Assembly: GCA_015661045.1 (NCBI GenBank)
Contig: JACVQG010000137.1
Coordinates: 1-6,867 of the forward strand
Direction of reading: 5' to 3'
Length of the DNA: 6,867 bases
From: Dehalococcoidia bacterium
GTDB taxonomy: Bacteria; Chloroflexota; Dehalococcoidia; JACVQG01
How positions within the stretch are numbered: the first letter of the stretch is position 1; every line of letters starts with the position of its first letter. Of the stretch, positions 1-6,543 are shown piece by piece. Both the position numbers and the translations under genes were made by a program. A model generated the notes under the pieces. It was not told the DNA's origin and ran no database searches. It saw only the letters and a program-made list of their open reading frames with translations.

Positions 1-2
1 CC

Positions 3-71
3 TTCGATACAGGGTTGAACAAGATGAGTGAAAGATTTAAGGATTATGCAAAGGTGAAATCTTCGTTCTAA
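3..71 (+). CDS. Possible C-terminal end of a plus-strand gene (23 codons)
   Basis: The frame is open from the left edge to TAA at 69-71 and reads FDTGLNKMSERFKDYAKVKSS, with a terminal Phe. The composition is protein-like, but an open frame this short arises often by chance. If real, it would converge on the minus-strand ORF ending at 146. A short inverted repeat (TGAAAC 76-81, GTTTCA 87-92) lies just after the stop and lacks a T-run. Confidence 0.15.
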   Translation, partial: FDTGLNKMSERFKDYAKVKSSF

Positions 72-145
72 GGGTTGAAACTGTCCGTTTCATTAAGGGA
101 CCTAATATATAGAATACCAACGGTTAATGGTTCATAGCCGTGGCA

Positions 146-436
146 TTACTTCTGAATTGACATTCTTATCCTGCTCAAAATGTTCGCCAATTCAGTTCGT
201 TTACCTAACGCGAAGCATACTTCCCATAACAAAGCTAACAGCATGTCAGCCCGTCTCTGAACGGTGAAGGCGTCTAACTTACTTGCAACTTCCGACATAA
301 GACGGATATTCAGAATGGAGAGCTCGTTCCGGTCTTGCCCCACTGCATTAAGCAGTTCAAAGATACGGTCATGTAAAAATTGCGGGTCTATCTTGCTGAG
401 GGATGTTCTGAATACGAGCAGTAGTGTCTTCAGCAT
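146..436 (-). CDS. Small helical hypothetical protein, or the frameshifted 3' end of the preceding gene
   Basis: This is a 96-codon frame from ATG 436. The product appears almost wholly alpha-helical, with Leu/Arg-rich amphipathic segments such as RIFELLNAVGQDRNELSIL and RADMLLALLWEVCFALGK. No signal peptide, cysteine pair or known motif is visible. Its ATG overlaps the upstream stop in ATGCTGA, a 7-base overlap typical of translational coupling, but the purine run AAGGA sits only one base before ATG, too close for a good ribosome binding site. The same frame is open for 17 codons above the ATG, back to a TGA at 485-487, and reads protein-like (SEFAFVDEYKEM). A single-base shift between 437 and 484 would therefore fuse it to the upstream gene. 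I do not assign a function. Confidence 0.45.
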   Translation of the reverse strand: MLKTLLLVFRTSLSKIDPQFLHDRIFELLNAVGQDRNELSILNIRLMSEVASKLDAFTVQRRADMLLALLWEVCFALGKRTELANILSRIRMSIQK

Positions 437-1311
437 TTCCTTGTATTCATCAACAAACGCGAACTCGGATGTGAGTGAGATGTCTCATCCCTACACCCGG
501 CATCTTGAGCCTCTTTGTCAGTTCGGCCATAATGCCCGGTGCCGTTAAATTCAACGACTAATCGCAGGAGGGCATTACTACCGCAGAGAGCGAAATCGAA
601 GTGACCGCCCCAAAGAAGTTTTGCTTCTTGGCGAGTCCACTCCCATCCTTTGATATCAAGAAATGCTTTGATTTCACGCCCCTGAAAGTAGCGGAAAGGA
701 GGTAGCCATATTTCCTTAACTGTCTTCTCAATCTCACTCTCTTGGAATCCGAAGTCGGCATGCTTCTTTAGCTGTCCCTTTTTTCTGGCCACTTCATCCA
801 GTAGCTTCTGCAGTTCAGTACCGCCCTCGGGTTCCAGCCTGAGAATTCGCTCTTCAATTCTTCCTATCGTATTTGCAACAGCCCATTCACTTATCACTCT
901 AACATACGCTACCTCAAGACGTGATGGTACTCGCCCACCATGCTCATCTTGATAGCATGCGACTTCTGAATCTACATCACTACTTAAAGCCCAAAAGAGC
1001 GAGTAGTACATTTCAGCTATTTTCTGGCGAACATGGAGCGGGTATCCCAGAATATCCAGCTTATGATTGAAGTTAAGAAAGTCCAGAGTGATTGCTGCAT
1101 GGAATTCGTCTTTGTTGTCCTCATCTACTGGAATAATGAGCCCATCTCTAAAGAGGTCACGGACCTCAACTTCGGTGAGCAACCTATTTGAGGAGATCGC
1201 TCTTACGAGGTCTTCTTTCGACATTAAATTCTGGTGGTCATCATGGAGAAGCATCTCACCTGCCGCCACCGCCTTAACGAGCGATATTAGTACGTCTTGT
1301 CGTTCGTTCAC
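430..1311 (-). CDS. Hypothetical protein with a C-terminal nuclease-like E-x-N-G-x-x-H motif, possibly frameshifted
   Basis: This 293-codon frame starts at GTG behind GAGGAG. I do not recognise the whole protein. Residues 1-110 look helical and mixed, with KEDLVRAISSNRLLTEVEVRDLF at 32-54 kept as one helix-rich segment. Residues 150-200 are strongly charged and coiled-coil-like. Residues 205-260 look like the start of a restriction-endonuclease-like core: GREIKAFL, then HFDFAL with D239, then VVEFNGTGHYG with E254, N256, G257 and H260. That resembles the D...E-x-D/N-G-x-x-H pattern of DUF2726/DUF559-type proteins, a family-level guess. In those families a helix with R-D-x-x-K and a last strand follow. 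Here the frame gives only EAQDAGCRDE and then a low-complexity Ser/His/Arg tail that looks non-native, so a frameshift or decay near 480-530 is suspected. It is separate from the acs genes by function and probably by promoter. Confidence 0.6.
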   Translation of the reverse strand: MNERQDVLISLVKAVAAGEMLLHDDHQNLMSKEDLVRAISSNRLLTEVEVRDLFRDGLIIPVDEDNKDEFHAAITLDFLNFNHKLDILGYPLHVRQKIAEMYYSLFWALSSDVDSEVACYQDEHGGRVPSRLEVAYVRVISEWAVANTIGRIEERILRLEPEGGTELQKLLDEVARKKGQLKKHADFGFQESEIEKTVKEIWLPPFRYFQGREIKAFLDIKGWEWTRQEAKLLWGGHFDFALCGSNALLRLVVEFNGTGHYGRTDKEAQDAGCRDETSHSHPSSRLLMNTRKC

Positions 1312-1318
1312 CCTGTAA

Positions 1319-1324
1319 CTCCTC
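1319..1324 (-). promoter_or_regulatory. Shine-Dalgarno supporting the GTG start at 1311
   Basis: GAGGAG on the minus strand lies 7 nt before the GTG codon at 1309-1311. It supports GTG as the start of the nuclease-like gene. Confidence 0.6.
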
Positions 1325-1332
1325 GCTTAGAG

Positions 1333-1362
1333 ATTTTACTAATACCTCAACATATATAGCAA
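1333..1362 (-). promoter_or_regulatory. Candidate sigma70-type promoter for the nuclease-like gene
   Basis: On the minus strand TTGCTA (1357-1362, four of six matches to TTGACA) is 18 bp from TAAAAT (1333-1338, five of six to TATAAT). This places a transcription start just ahead of the GAGGAG ribosome binding site of the gene starting at 1311. The surroundings are AT-rich, so a chance match is possible. Confidence 0.35.
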
Positions 1363-1385
1363 GGGCAGAGTTCTCTCCGTCATTA

Positions 1386-1412
1386 GCCCGGTAAAAACAA
1401 AGCTCCCCGGGC
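1386..1412 (-). other. Short inverted repeat downstream of the crotonase gene
   Basis: GCCCGG (1386-1391) and CCGGGC (1407-1412) can pair around a 15-base loop, 28 nt past the crotonase stop. On the minus strand the T-rich stretch TTTGTTTTT lies inside the loop, not after the stem, so this is not a textbook intrinsic terminator. It is the only obvious structure that could mark the end of the acs transcript. Confidence 0.3.
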
Positions 1413-1439
1413 GGTGCGCTAACGACAGGTCTCCCCCTT

Positions 1440-2186
1440 TTATCTTCCCTTGAACTGGGGTTTTCGCTTCTCCAGGAAAGCTTTTATCCCTTCCTTCATA
1501 TCTTCGGTGAGGAATAACATGGACTGCGCGCGGCACTCAGCTTCCAGTGCGGTAGATAGGTTCATGGTTAAGCCTTGATAAACAGACGTCTTGGCGGCAG
1601 CCACCGCCAGGGGTGGAGCATCGGCCAGTTTACGGGCCAGTTGCTGGGTGGTGGACTCCAGTTTATCCGGCGCCACTACCTGGCTAACCAGACCCAACCT
1701 CTCCGCCTCGCGGGCATCGAAGACCCTGCCGGTGAGTATCAACTCCATAGCCTTGCCCATGCCAATAAGACGGGGTAACAAATAGGTGCCCCCATAATCG
1801 GGTTGAAGGCCGATATTGACAAACACCTCACCGAAGCGGGCTGCTTCGGAAGCAATAATAATGTCACAGGATAGTACCATGTTCATTGACCCGCCAACTG
1901 CAGGCCCGTTTATTGAAGCTATAACTGCTTTTGGCATGTTCCGGATCGCCATTACTGTACGGGTTACCGGCCCAAAGAATTCTTTAATGTCGGCAGGGTT
2001 TGTCATGGTAAAGATGGCCCCGGTAAGCACCACACAGCGCACCGACTTGTCCTGTCCGACATCCTCCAATGCCTGGGGTATTTCATGAACCATTTTGGGG
2101 CTAAGGGCGTTCATCTTGTCGGGGCGGTTTAATGTAATAGTGGCTATACCAGCCTCTTTTTTAAGTAGCAAGGTCTCGTAGTTCAT
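1440..2186 (-). CDS. Crotonase-superfamily protein, isomerase-like (PaaG-like active site), last gene of the acs cluster
   Basis: This 248-residue protein has the full crotonase fold: N-terminal ITLNRPDKMNALS (17-29), LTGAIFTMTNPADIKEF in the oxyanion-hole region (54-70), INGPAVGGSMNMVLSCDIII (92-111), GLQPDYGGTYLLPRL (126-140), and the C-terminal FLEKRKPQF trimerisation tail. By hand alignment to rat mitochondrial enoyl-CoA hydratase, the catalytic Glu144 is N102 here and Glu164 is F122. A canonical hydratase reaction is therefore unlikely. Asn at the first position and Asp130 in QPDYGG resemble PaaG-type enoyl-CoA isomerases, where that Asp is catalytic. The usual AGAD oxyanion-loop motif reads NPAD. 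The substrate is unknown; an acyl-CoA ligand is inferred from the family. The ATG has GGGAGG three bases away, a tight but usable spacing. The 21-bp gap after the RACo gene suggests the same transcript, though no known Wood-Ljungdahl step needs it. Confidence 0.85.
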   Translation of the reverse strand: MNYETLLLKKEAGIATITLNRPDKMNALSPKMVHEIPQALEDVGQDKSVRCVVLTGAIFTMTNPADIKEFFGPVTRTVMAIRNMPKAVIASINGPAVGGSMNMVLSCDIIIASEAARFGEVFVNIGLQPDYGGTYLLPRLIGMGKAMELILTGRVFDAREAERLGLVSQVVAPDKLESTTQQLARKLADAPPLAVAAAKTSVYQGLTMNLSTALEAECRAQSMLFLTEDMKEGIKAFLEKRKPQFKGR

Positions 2187-2207
2187 ATTCCTCCCTTTAT
2201 TACCTTT

Positions 2208-4139
2208 TTAAGACGTTTTGGCAGCGCCAACCTTTTCCAGGGCAGCTTTAACAGTCGGGAACTGGTCTATATCCGTATGGGGCAGGAACATAGCAGCCAT
2301 AAGCTCGTTCATGAATGAATTATCGGTGATAAGCTCCATATAGGTCATCTTGCCCGCTATCTCTTCCACCTTATCCCGTGCATGTTTAGATAATAATACA
2401 TTATAGGCTCCCCATAAGGAGGTATTGCCCAGGAACTTAAACCGCTCCCATGGCAGGTCGGGAAGCAGGCCAATTTGGATGGCTTCCTCTATATCTATGT
2501 GCTGCCCGAAGGCCCCTCCGATAAGCACCTCTTCTATATCGGTTAGGTTTATCCCCAGATTACGAGCCATTACAGCCATGCCAGCGTAGATAGCCGCTTT
2601 GGTGCGGATGAGGTTGTTTATATCGACTTCGGTCAGAACGATGTCCTGTCCGCTATCTGATTCTGCAGCCCAGGCCAGTACATACTCGGCCCCATGGTCG
2701 CCGCGTCGGACTCGGGAACTCTCGCCCATAACCTCCTGGACATAGGGTGCTTTTATGCGGCCCGAACGGTCAATTACTCCGGTAACCAGCATCTCCGCTA
2801 AAGCGGTTATCATTCCAGAGCCACAAATACCCCGGGGCAGTACACCGCCGATAACCTCCAAAGTCGGCTCCAGTGTTTTGGAATTTATTCTAACCTCTTC
2901 GATAGCGCCGGTGGTTGCCCGCATACCATTTCGAACGCCAGCCCCCTCAAAGGCAGGTCCAGCGCTACAGGCACAAGTGGTCATCCACTCCGAGGTTCCC
3001 AGAACGATTTCTCCATTGGTTCCCACATCCATGAACAGTGTCAGCTTATCGGTCTTGAACAAACAGGAGGCCAAAACGCCGGAGGTTATATCTCCTCCCA
3101 CATAGGCAGCTACCGCCGGTAGACAGTATATCGAGGCTAAGGGGTTGATATTTACACCCACCTGGGCAGCAGTTACAACGGGAAAGCGGCTGGCCGTGGG
3201 AACGTAGGGTTCTTCCCGGATAGACCTGGGTGGCAAACCGAGAAAGAGATGGGTCATAGTGGTATTGCTGGCCGTGACCATCTGATAGACCTGTTTAGTA
3301 TCGAAGTTGTGTTTCTGTGAAAGCTCCTTGAGCAGGTCGTTTATGGCTTCGACTACCAGACGCTGTAATTCGGCCAGGCCGCCCTTTTCACTATAAACGA
3401 TGCGGGAGATGACGTCTTCCCCCCTGGAAATCTGCTTGTTGCGCGTTGATACCCGTTCGATTGTCCGTCCGGAACGTATATCCACCAGGTCCATTACCAC
3501 GTTGGTTGTGCCAATATCCACAGCAATTGCGAATAAAGGTCCTTCCGTCTTGCCTGGCTGGATGTCTATAAGGCGGGCCTCGCCTCCCCTGTCATACATA
3601 TCCAGGGTTAAAGTTACCTGCCATTTGGACTGGCGGAGCGTTTGAGCCAGCCGCTGAAGAAGTGGCAACTCAATGTAAAGCCGTTCAATGCTGTGTTCTT
3701 TGGACAAAACCCGCTGGAGTCTATCCACATCAGTAAAGGCATCATCCAGACTCGGTGGTGGTAGCTCAAGGAAAACCTGGCGAAGAGCCGGGTAACGGGG
3801 CCAGTCGCACTGTACAGAGGCGGCGGTTTTGGTCCCCGCCCGTTCCTCTACGACCTTCTCCCGCTCTTTCCGTGGAGGGACCCCCAGAACAAGGTCGTTC
3901 TTAATACGGGCTACACAGGCCAGTACCCAGCCTTCTTGAAGCTGTTTAGGCGATAGGTGAGGATTTTCCCGATGGCTTACCTCGCCACTCTCTACCCGCA
4001 CCACGCAACGGCCGCAACGCCCCTGAGCGCCACAGGGGGTATCGATAAGGATACCGGCTTTAGCGGCGGCATCCAGAAGAAGAGTCCCCTCGGGGACAAC
4101 AACAGATTTACCCCCGGGCTGAAAGGTTATTTCAGGCAA
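2208..4139 (-). CDS. RACo-type corrinoid protein reductive activator: [2Fe-2S] ferredoxin plus ASKHA ATPase
   Basis: This 643-residue protein resembles RACo, the reductive activator of the corrinoid iron-sulfur protein, which uses ATP to return accidentally oxidised Co(II) corrinoid to Co(I). The N-terminal 90 residues form a plant-type ferredoxin domain with ligands C36, C42, C45 and C75 (CX5CX2CX29C). A charged linker and a small middle domain (about 110-200) lead to an acetate-kinase/Hsp70/actin-type ATPase. Its motifs are DIGTTN (208-213), AYVGGDITSG (345-354), DVGTNGE (371-377), SAGPAFEGAG (392-401), an ICGSGMI loop and IGGAFGQHIDIEEA (540-553). The size matches characterised RACo (about 630). 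The start is TTG, chosen because it begins the ferredoxin fold directly, has a good ribosome binding site and has no alternative; the next Met is residue 181. The 19-bp gap after acsC implies that activator and target are made together. Related activators serve methyltransferase corrinoid proteins, but this context favours CFeSP. Confidence 0.92.
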   Translation of the reverse strand: MPEITFQPGGKSVVVPEGTLLLDAAAKAGILIDTPCGAQGRCGRCVVRVESGEVSHRENPHLSPKQLQEGWVLACVARIKNDLVLGVPPRKEREKVVEERAGTKTAASVQCDWPRYPALRQVFLELPPPSLDDAFTDVDRLQRVLSKEHSIERLYIELPLLQRLAQTLRQSKWQVTLTLDMYDRGGEARLIDIQPGKTEGPLFAIAVDIGTTNVVMDLVDIRSGRTIERVSTRNKQISRGEDVISRIVYSEKGGLAELQRLVVEAINDLLKELSQKHNFDTKQVYQMVTASNTTMTHLFLGLPPRSIREEPYVPTASRFPVVTAAQVGVNINPLASIYCLPAVAAYVGGDITSGVLASCLFKTDKLTLFMDVGTNGEIVLGTSEWMTTCACSAGPAFEGAGVRNGMRATTGAIEEVRINSKTLEPTLEVIGGVLPRGICGSGMITALAEMLVTGVIDRSGRIKAPYVQEVMGESSRVRRGDHGAEYVLAWAAESDSGQDIVLTEVDINNLIRTKAAIYAGMAVMARNLGINLTDIEEVLIGGAFGQHIDIEEAIQIGLLPDLPWERFKFLGNTSLWGAYNVLLSKHARDKVEEIAGKMTYMELITDNSFMNELMAAMFLPHTDIDQFPTVKAALEKVGAAKTS

Positions 4140-4144
4140 GCTGG

Positions 4145-4159
4145 CCCCTCTACCTCCCC
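4145..4159 (-). promoter_or_regulatory. Tandem Shine-Dalgarno fixing the TTG start of the RACo gene
   Basis: On the minus strand GAGGGG (4145-4150) lies 5 nt before the TTG at 4139. A second purine-rich match, GGGGAGGT (4152-4159), begins on the last base of the acsC stop codon. No ATG or GTG exists in this frame between the acsC stop and the ferredoxin fold, so these sites support TTG as the true start. Confidence 0.65.
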
Positions 4160-5511
4160 TAGTTTTTCCAGTTTTGCTTCAGGAAGCCGCCTACATCCAC
4201 TGCTTCACGAGGCCCAACCATTATCTTCCAGTCTGGCAGTTCTTCCTCCAGTTCACCTCGGAGTACAGCTACGTGGCCCGGGATAACCACATTCCGGTGG
4301 TTCACATTATCGGCAACCTTGAAATTCTTGATTGTCTTGGCAATCTTCTCGGCGTCAAATTTTCCAGCGGCCCAGGAGGTCAACACCGATAGTCCCTCGG
4401 TATCGCAGACTACCAGCCAGGAGGCCCAACCAGCGGCTTCCAGCTCTCCGGCGATAGCGAAATACGTAAGAGAGAAGTTGGTGGTTACACAAACCGGGCT
4501 GGTGGGTTTGGGTGTGCCTATCTGAATAATACCAGGTGTCACCTGTATGGGTTTTTGCGGGTCGGTATAGATATTCAGCCGCATGGTGAGCAAGGGATAA
4601 ACCATCGCCGGGGAAAAGTGGTCCAGGACAACTATTCCGGCATACTTTGCCACTTGCTGGCCCGCAAGCATGGCTTCCAGGTCAACTGAAGCGGCGCCTT
4701 CCCCCGGGAAGGTAATTATAGGATAGCCCAGCGGGCGGAAGTTCTTTTTTAAAGCCAAACGGCGTATTTGAGTTAAAGTAGTCAGTGAGGTCCCGAAGTC
4801 TCTGGCGCCGGGGTCGAGAACTATTTCCTCGATACCTTTTTTGTTTATCTGTTCTGCCAGAGTAGCCAGTTCACTAAGACCGTCGCTGGATGTTACCGCT
4901 ATGGGGCACTTGTTCTTGACTGCCAGATCGGCCATCTTTTCCCAATTGTCTTTATTAGCAGCGTATATTAAGGGTTTACCAGGGGTAGCCTTAGCCAGAG
5001 CAGCCTCCATAGCTGCCGGGTCCTTGGATATAAGAATTAATGGCAGGTCGGTCTTGCTTTTGACTGCTTCTACCGTTTTGGCGAATGTAGCAGCATCATT
5101 CGAGGCATTCTCAATAGCAAAACCATCCATAGCTAAAAACCGCCCTACCCGCTCAACCTTATATTCAGCAATGGCTTGTACCTCCTGAAGTATGCTATCT
5201 ACAGGAGTCGTATCCTTAAGACGGTAAACGAAGCCAGTCGGGTGGAAGAAGGTTTTCTCGTGTCGGAACATTACCGTTTCGTTACCAACTTCGATTTTTT
5301 TGCTATCCCCGCCGATTGTAACCAGTTGGATAGGTGGCCTTCCCGCTGCTTCCAGAGCTGCCCTGGATTCGGCTGAAAGGTCGGTACAGATTGTAATATT
5401 TACTGTCTTCTGCGCTACTTTCATGGCAAAAGCTAAACACGTAGGAAAACCGCATTTCTTGCAGTTGGTTTTAGGTAGGTATTTGTAGATTTCTATTCCA
5501 GTAAGCGCCAT
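4159..5511 (-). CDS. acsC: Corrinoid iron-sulfur protein large subunit (CFeSP gamma)
   Basis: This 450-residue protein is the large, cofactor-bearing subunit of the corrinoid iron-sulfur protein (CfsA or CdhE in other naming). The N-terminal domain has the [4Fe-4S] ligands C17, C20, C25 and C42 in the spacing CX2CX4CX16C, the cluster that reduces the corrinoid. A TIM-barrel domain follows (about 65-320), with conserved stretches such as VLDPGARDFGTSLT (231-244). The C-terminal corrinoid-binding domain (about 325-450) shows PVCVTTNFSLTYFAIAGELE at 339-358, DTEGLSVLTSWAAGKF at 370-385, IPGHVAVLRGELEEEL at 410-425 and VGPREA at 432-437. Length and all domains look intact. It starts at ATG with GGGGG about 12 bases upstream, in the 17-bp gap after acsD. 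Its partners are encoded on both sides: AcsD upstream and the reductive activator downstream. Confidence 0.96.
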   Translation of the reverse strand: MALTGIEIYKYLPKTNCKKCGFPTCLAFAMKVAQKTVNITICTDLSAESRAALEAAGRPPIQLVTIGGDSKKIEVGNETVMFRHEKTFFHPTGFVYRLKDTTPVDSILQEVQAIAEYKVERVGRFLAMDGFAIENASNDAATFAKTVEAVKSKTDLPLILISKDPAAMEAALAKATPGKPLIYAANKDNWEKMADLAVKNKCPIAVTSSDGLSELATLAEQINKKGIEEIVLDPGARDFGTSLTTLTQIRRLALKKNFRPLGYPIITFPGEGAASVDLEAMLAGQQVAKYAGIVVLDHFSPAMVYPLLTMRLNIYTDPQKPIQVTPGIIQIGTPKPTSPVCVTTNFSLTYFAIAGELEAAGWASWLVVCDTEGLSVLTSWAAGKFDAEKIAKTIKNFKVADNVNHRNVVIPGHVAVLRGELEEELPDWKIMVGPREAVDVGGFLKQNWKN

Positions 5512-5528
5512 CGGATTTATTATCCCCC

Positions 5529-6476
5529 TTATGCAAAGAGTTTATTTATAGCGACCTTTACATCCTCGACGGTCTTTGGATGCCTCAGCACTATGATGTT
5601 AGCGCCGGCATTGAGCAGTCCCATAGCTGTTAGTTTTTCCCAGATAATCGCCCGTTTCTCTTGATCGCCCCAGGTAGCCGGAACTCCGGCGCTAGCCTTG
5701 GATTCCTTCTGCCTCCAGGACTCTTCGCCCACGGTGCAGATCATTGGCATAGCAGTCATTTTATCCCCCATCAGGGCGGTAATCCTTAAACGCTCCATAA
5801 CTGAGTAGGTGTATTCCAGGCCGTATCCCAGAGCGCCCGTCGTGGGGTCCATTAATATAGAATCCATAGTTAACCCCAGGTCGCTGAGGAGTATATTCAA
5901 CTGTTTGGCCAGGTTCATATCTATAGGTGTCTTGGCAATGGCCACATGGCCGTCGGCCAAACAAGTAGCGCCAATCGTGCGGTAGTTCTTATCGAAGCAG
6001 TCGCCCAGGGCCAGCCTTTGTCCCCGGCCTGCTTCGGAAGCAGCAACTAAAACCTCGTTATCTTTTTCGGCGACTTCCGGGCCCAGAACAATTACAGGTA
6101 AATCTACGGCGCCCAGGATATCGGTGACAACCCTCTTAGCATGTTCGGCCCCTGTGTTGCCTTCCTCCGGATGAGCGCTCCGTAATCGGAGAGCTATGGC
6201 GTTGGCGCCATATTCAGCCGCCTTTTTAGCCCAGGCTACAGGGCTTTTGAGAACGTCTCCCCAGGCTTTCACCAGCGGTTCTGCCCAATTCGGCGGTGTA
6301 TAGTCCAGGACCTCGATTGCTATAGCCGGCCGGTGAGGTACTGTTCCTTCAAATTTTAGGAAAGGAAGGGTGTTATCACCCCCAACAATAAGTTCCTTGC
6401 GTCCGCCAACGCCCCCCAGTTTAACCTGGTGGACCTGGCCGTTCCACTTTTCCACCGGTATTTCCACTACGGGCAT
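5529..6476 (-). CDS. acsD: Corrinoid iron-sulfur protein small subunit (CFeSP beta)
   Basis: This 315-residue protein is the small subunit of the corrinoid iron-sulfur protein (also called CfsB or CdhD). It pairs with AcsC to carry a methyl group from methyltetrahydrofolate to acetyl-CoA synthase. The family is a TIM barrel, and the length is close to that of bacterial homologues (about 310-325). Recognisable segments are the N-terminal VEIPVEKW and LGGVGGRKELIVGGDNTLPF (residues 20-39), an ALRLRSAHPE strand near 95-104, VIVLGPEVAEKDNEVL near 128-143, and the signature DPTTGALGYGLEYTYSVMER at 210-229. A TAMPMICTVGEESW stretch follows at 241-254. No cofactor-binding cysteine cluster is expected in this subunit, and none is seen. 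The ATG has AAAGGAG four bases upstream. The 17-bp gap to acsC implies co-transcription, matching the one-to-one heterodimer. Confidence 0.95.
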   Translation of the reverse strand: MPVVEIPVEKWNGQVHQVKLGGVGGRKELIVGGDNTLPFLKFEGTVPHRPAIAIEVLDYTPPNWAEPLVKAWGDVLKSPVAWAKKAAEYGANAIALRLRSAHPEEGNTGAEHAKRVVTDILGAVDLPVIVLGPEVAEKDNEVLVAASEAGRGQRLALGDCFDKNYRTIGATCLADGHVAIAKTPIDMNLAKQLNILLSDLGLTMDSILMDPTTGALGYGLEYTYSVMERLRITALMGDKMTAMPMICTVGEESWRQKESKASAGVPATWGDQEKRAIIWEKLTAMGLLNAGANIIVLRHPKTVEDVKVAINKLFA

Positions 6477-6498
6477 ACTGCTCCTTTCATAATCACAA

Positions 6499-6524
6499 AA
6501 CAGGGCCGATGTGTCGGCCCTGTT
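6499..6524 (-). terminator. GC-rich hairpin between acsB and acsD (terminator-like, attenuator or processing site)
   Basis: A perfect 11-bp inverted repeat (arms 6499-6509 and 6514-6524, core ACAGGGCCGA) encloses a 4-base loop. On the minus strand the stem is followed by TTTTGTG, a short T-rich run that fits a weak intrinsic terminator; no such run follows on the plus strand. It sits 19 nt after the acsB stop and 11 nt before the acsD Shine-Dalgarno AAAGGAG (6481-6487). It may cause partial termination, or be an RNA processing or stability element that sets acsB against acsDC levels. The structure is directly visible; the function is inferred. Confidence 0.7.
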
Positions 6525-6543
6525 AGTTCCTATATTTAGTTTC

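Noticed and set aside
76..92. Small inverted repeat TGAAAC/GTTTCA as a bidirectional terminator
   Set aside because: The stem is only 6 bp and AT-rich, with no T-run on either side, so it is too weak to call.
1..145. Possible CRISPR-like array from the repeated AGGGTTGAA unit
   Set aside because: There are only two imperfect short copies, no conserved 23-40 bp repeat and no cas gene.
264..548. Plus-strand frame of 94 codons at the left, opposite the two hypothetical ORFs
   Set aside because: It is Ser-rich with no motif and no convincing ribosome binding site, and it lies opposite helix-rich minus-strand frames that look more like protein. It is not fully excluded, since those frames are themselves uncertain.
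2755..3105. Plus-strand open frame of 116 codons opposite the RACo gene
   Set aside because: It lies wholly inside the well-supported ATPase domain on the other strand and has a Ser/Pro/Thr-rich composition typical of antisense frames, with no recognisable motif.
3957..4286. Plus-strand open frame of 109 codons across the acsC-RACo junction
   Set aside because: It covers the ends of two solid minus-strand genes and the ribosome binding site between them; the product is low-complexity and unrecognisable.
4841..5188. Plus-strand open frame of 115 codons opposite acsC
   Set aside because: It is antisense to the conserved TIM-barrel part of AcsC, and its Ala/Ser/Leu-rich product looks like a mirror of that coding sequence.
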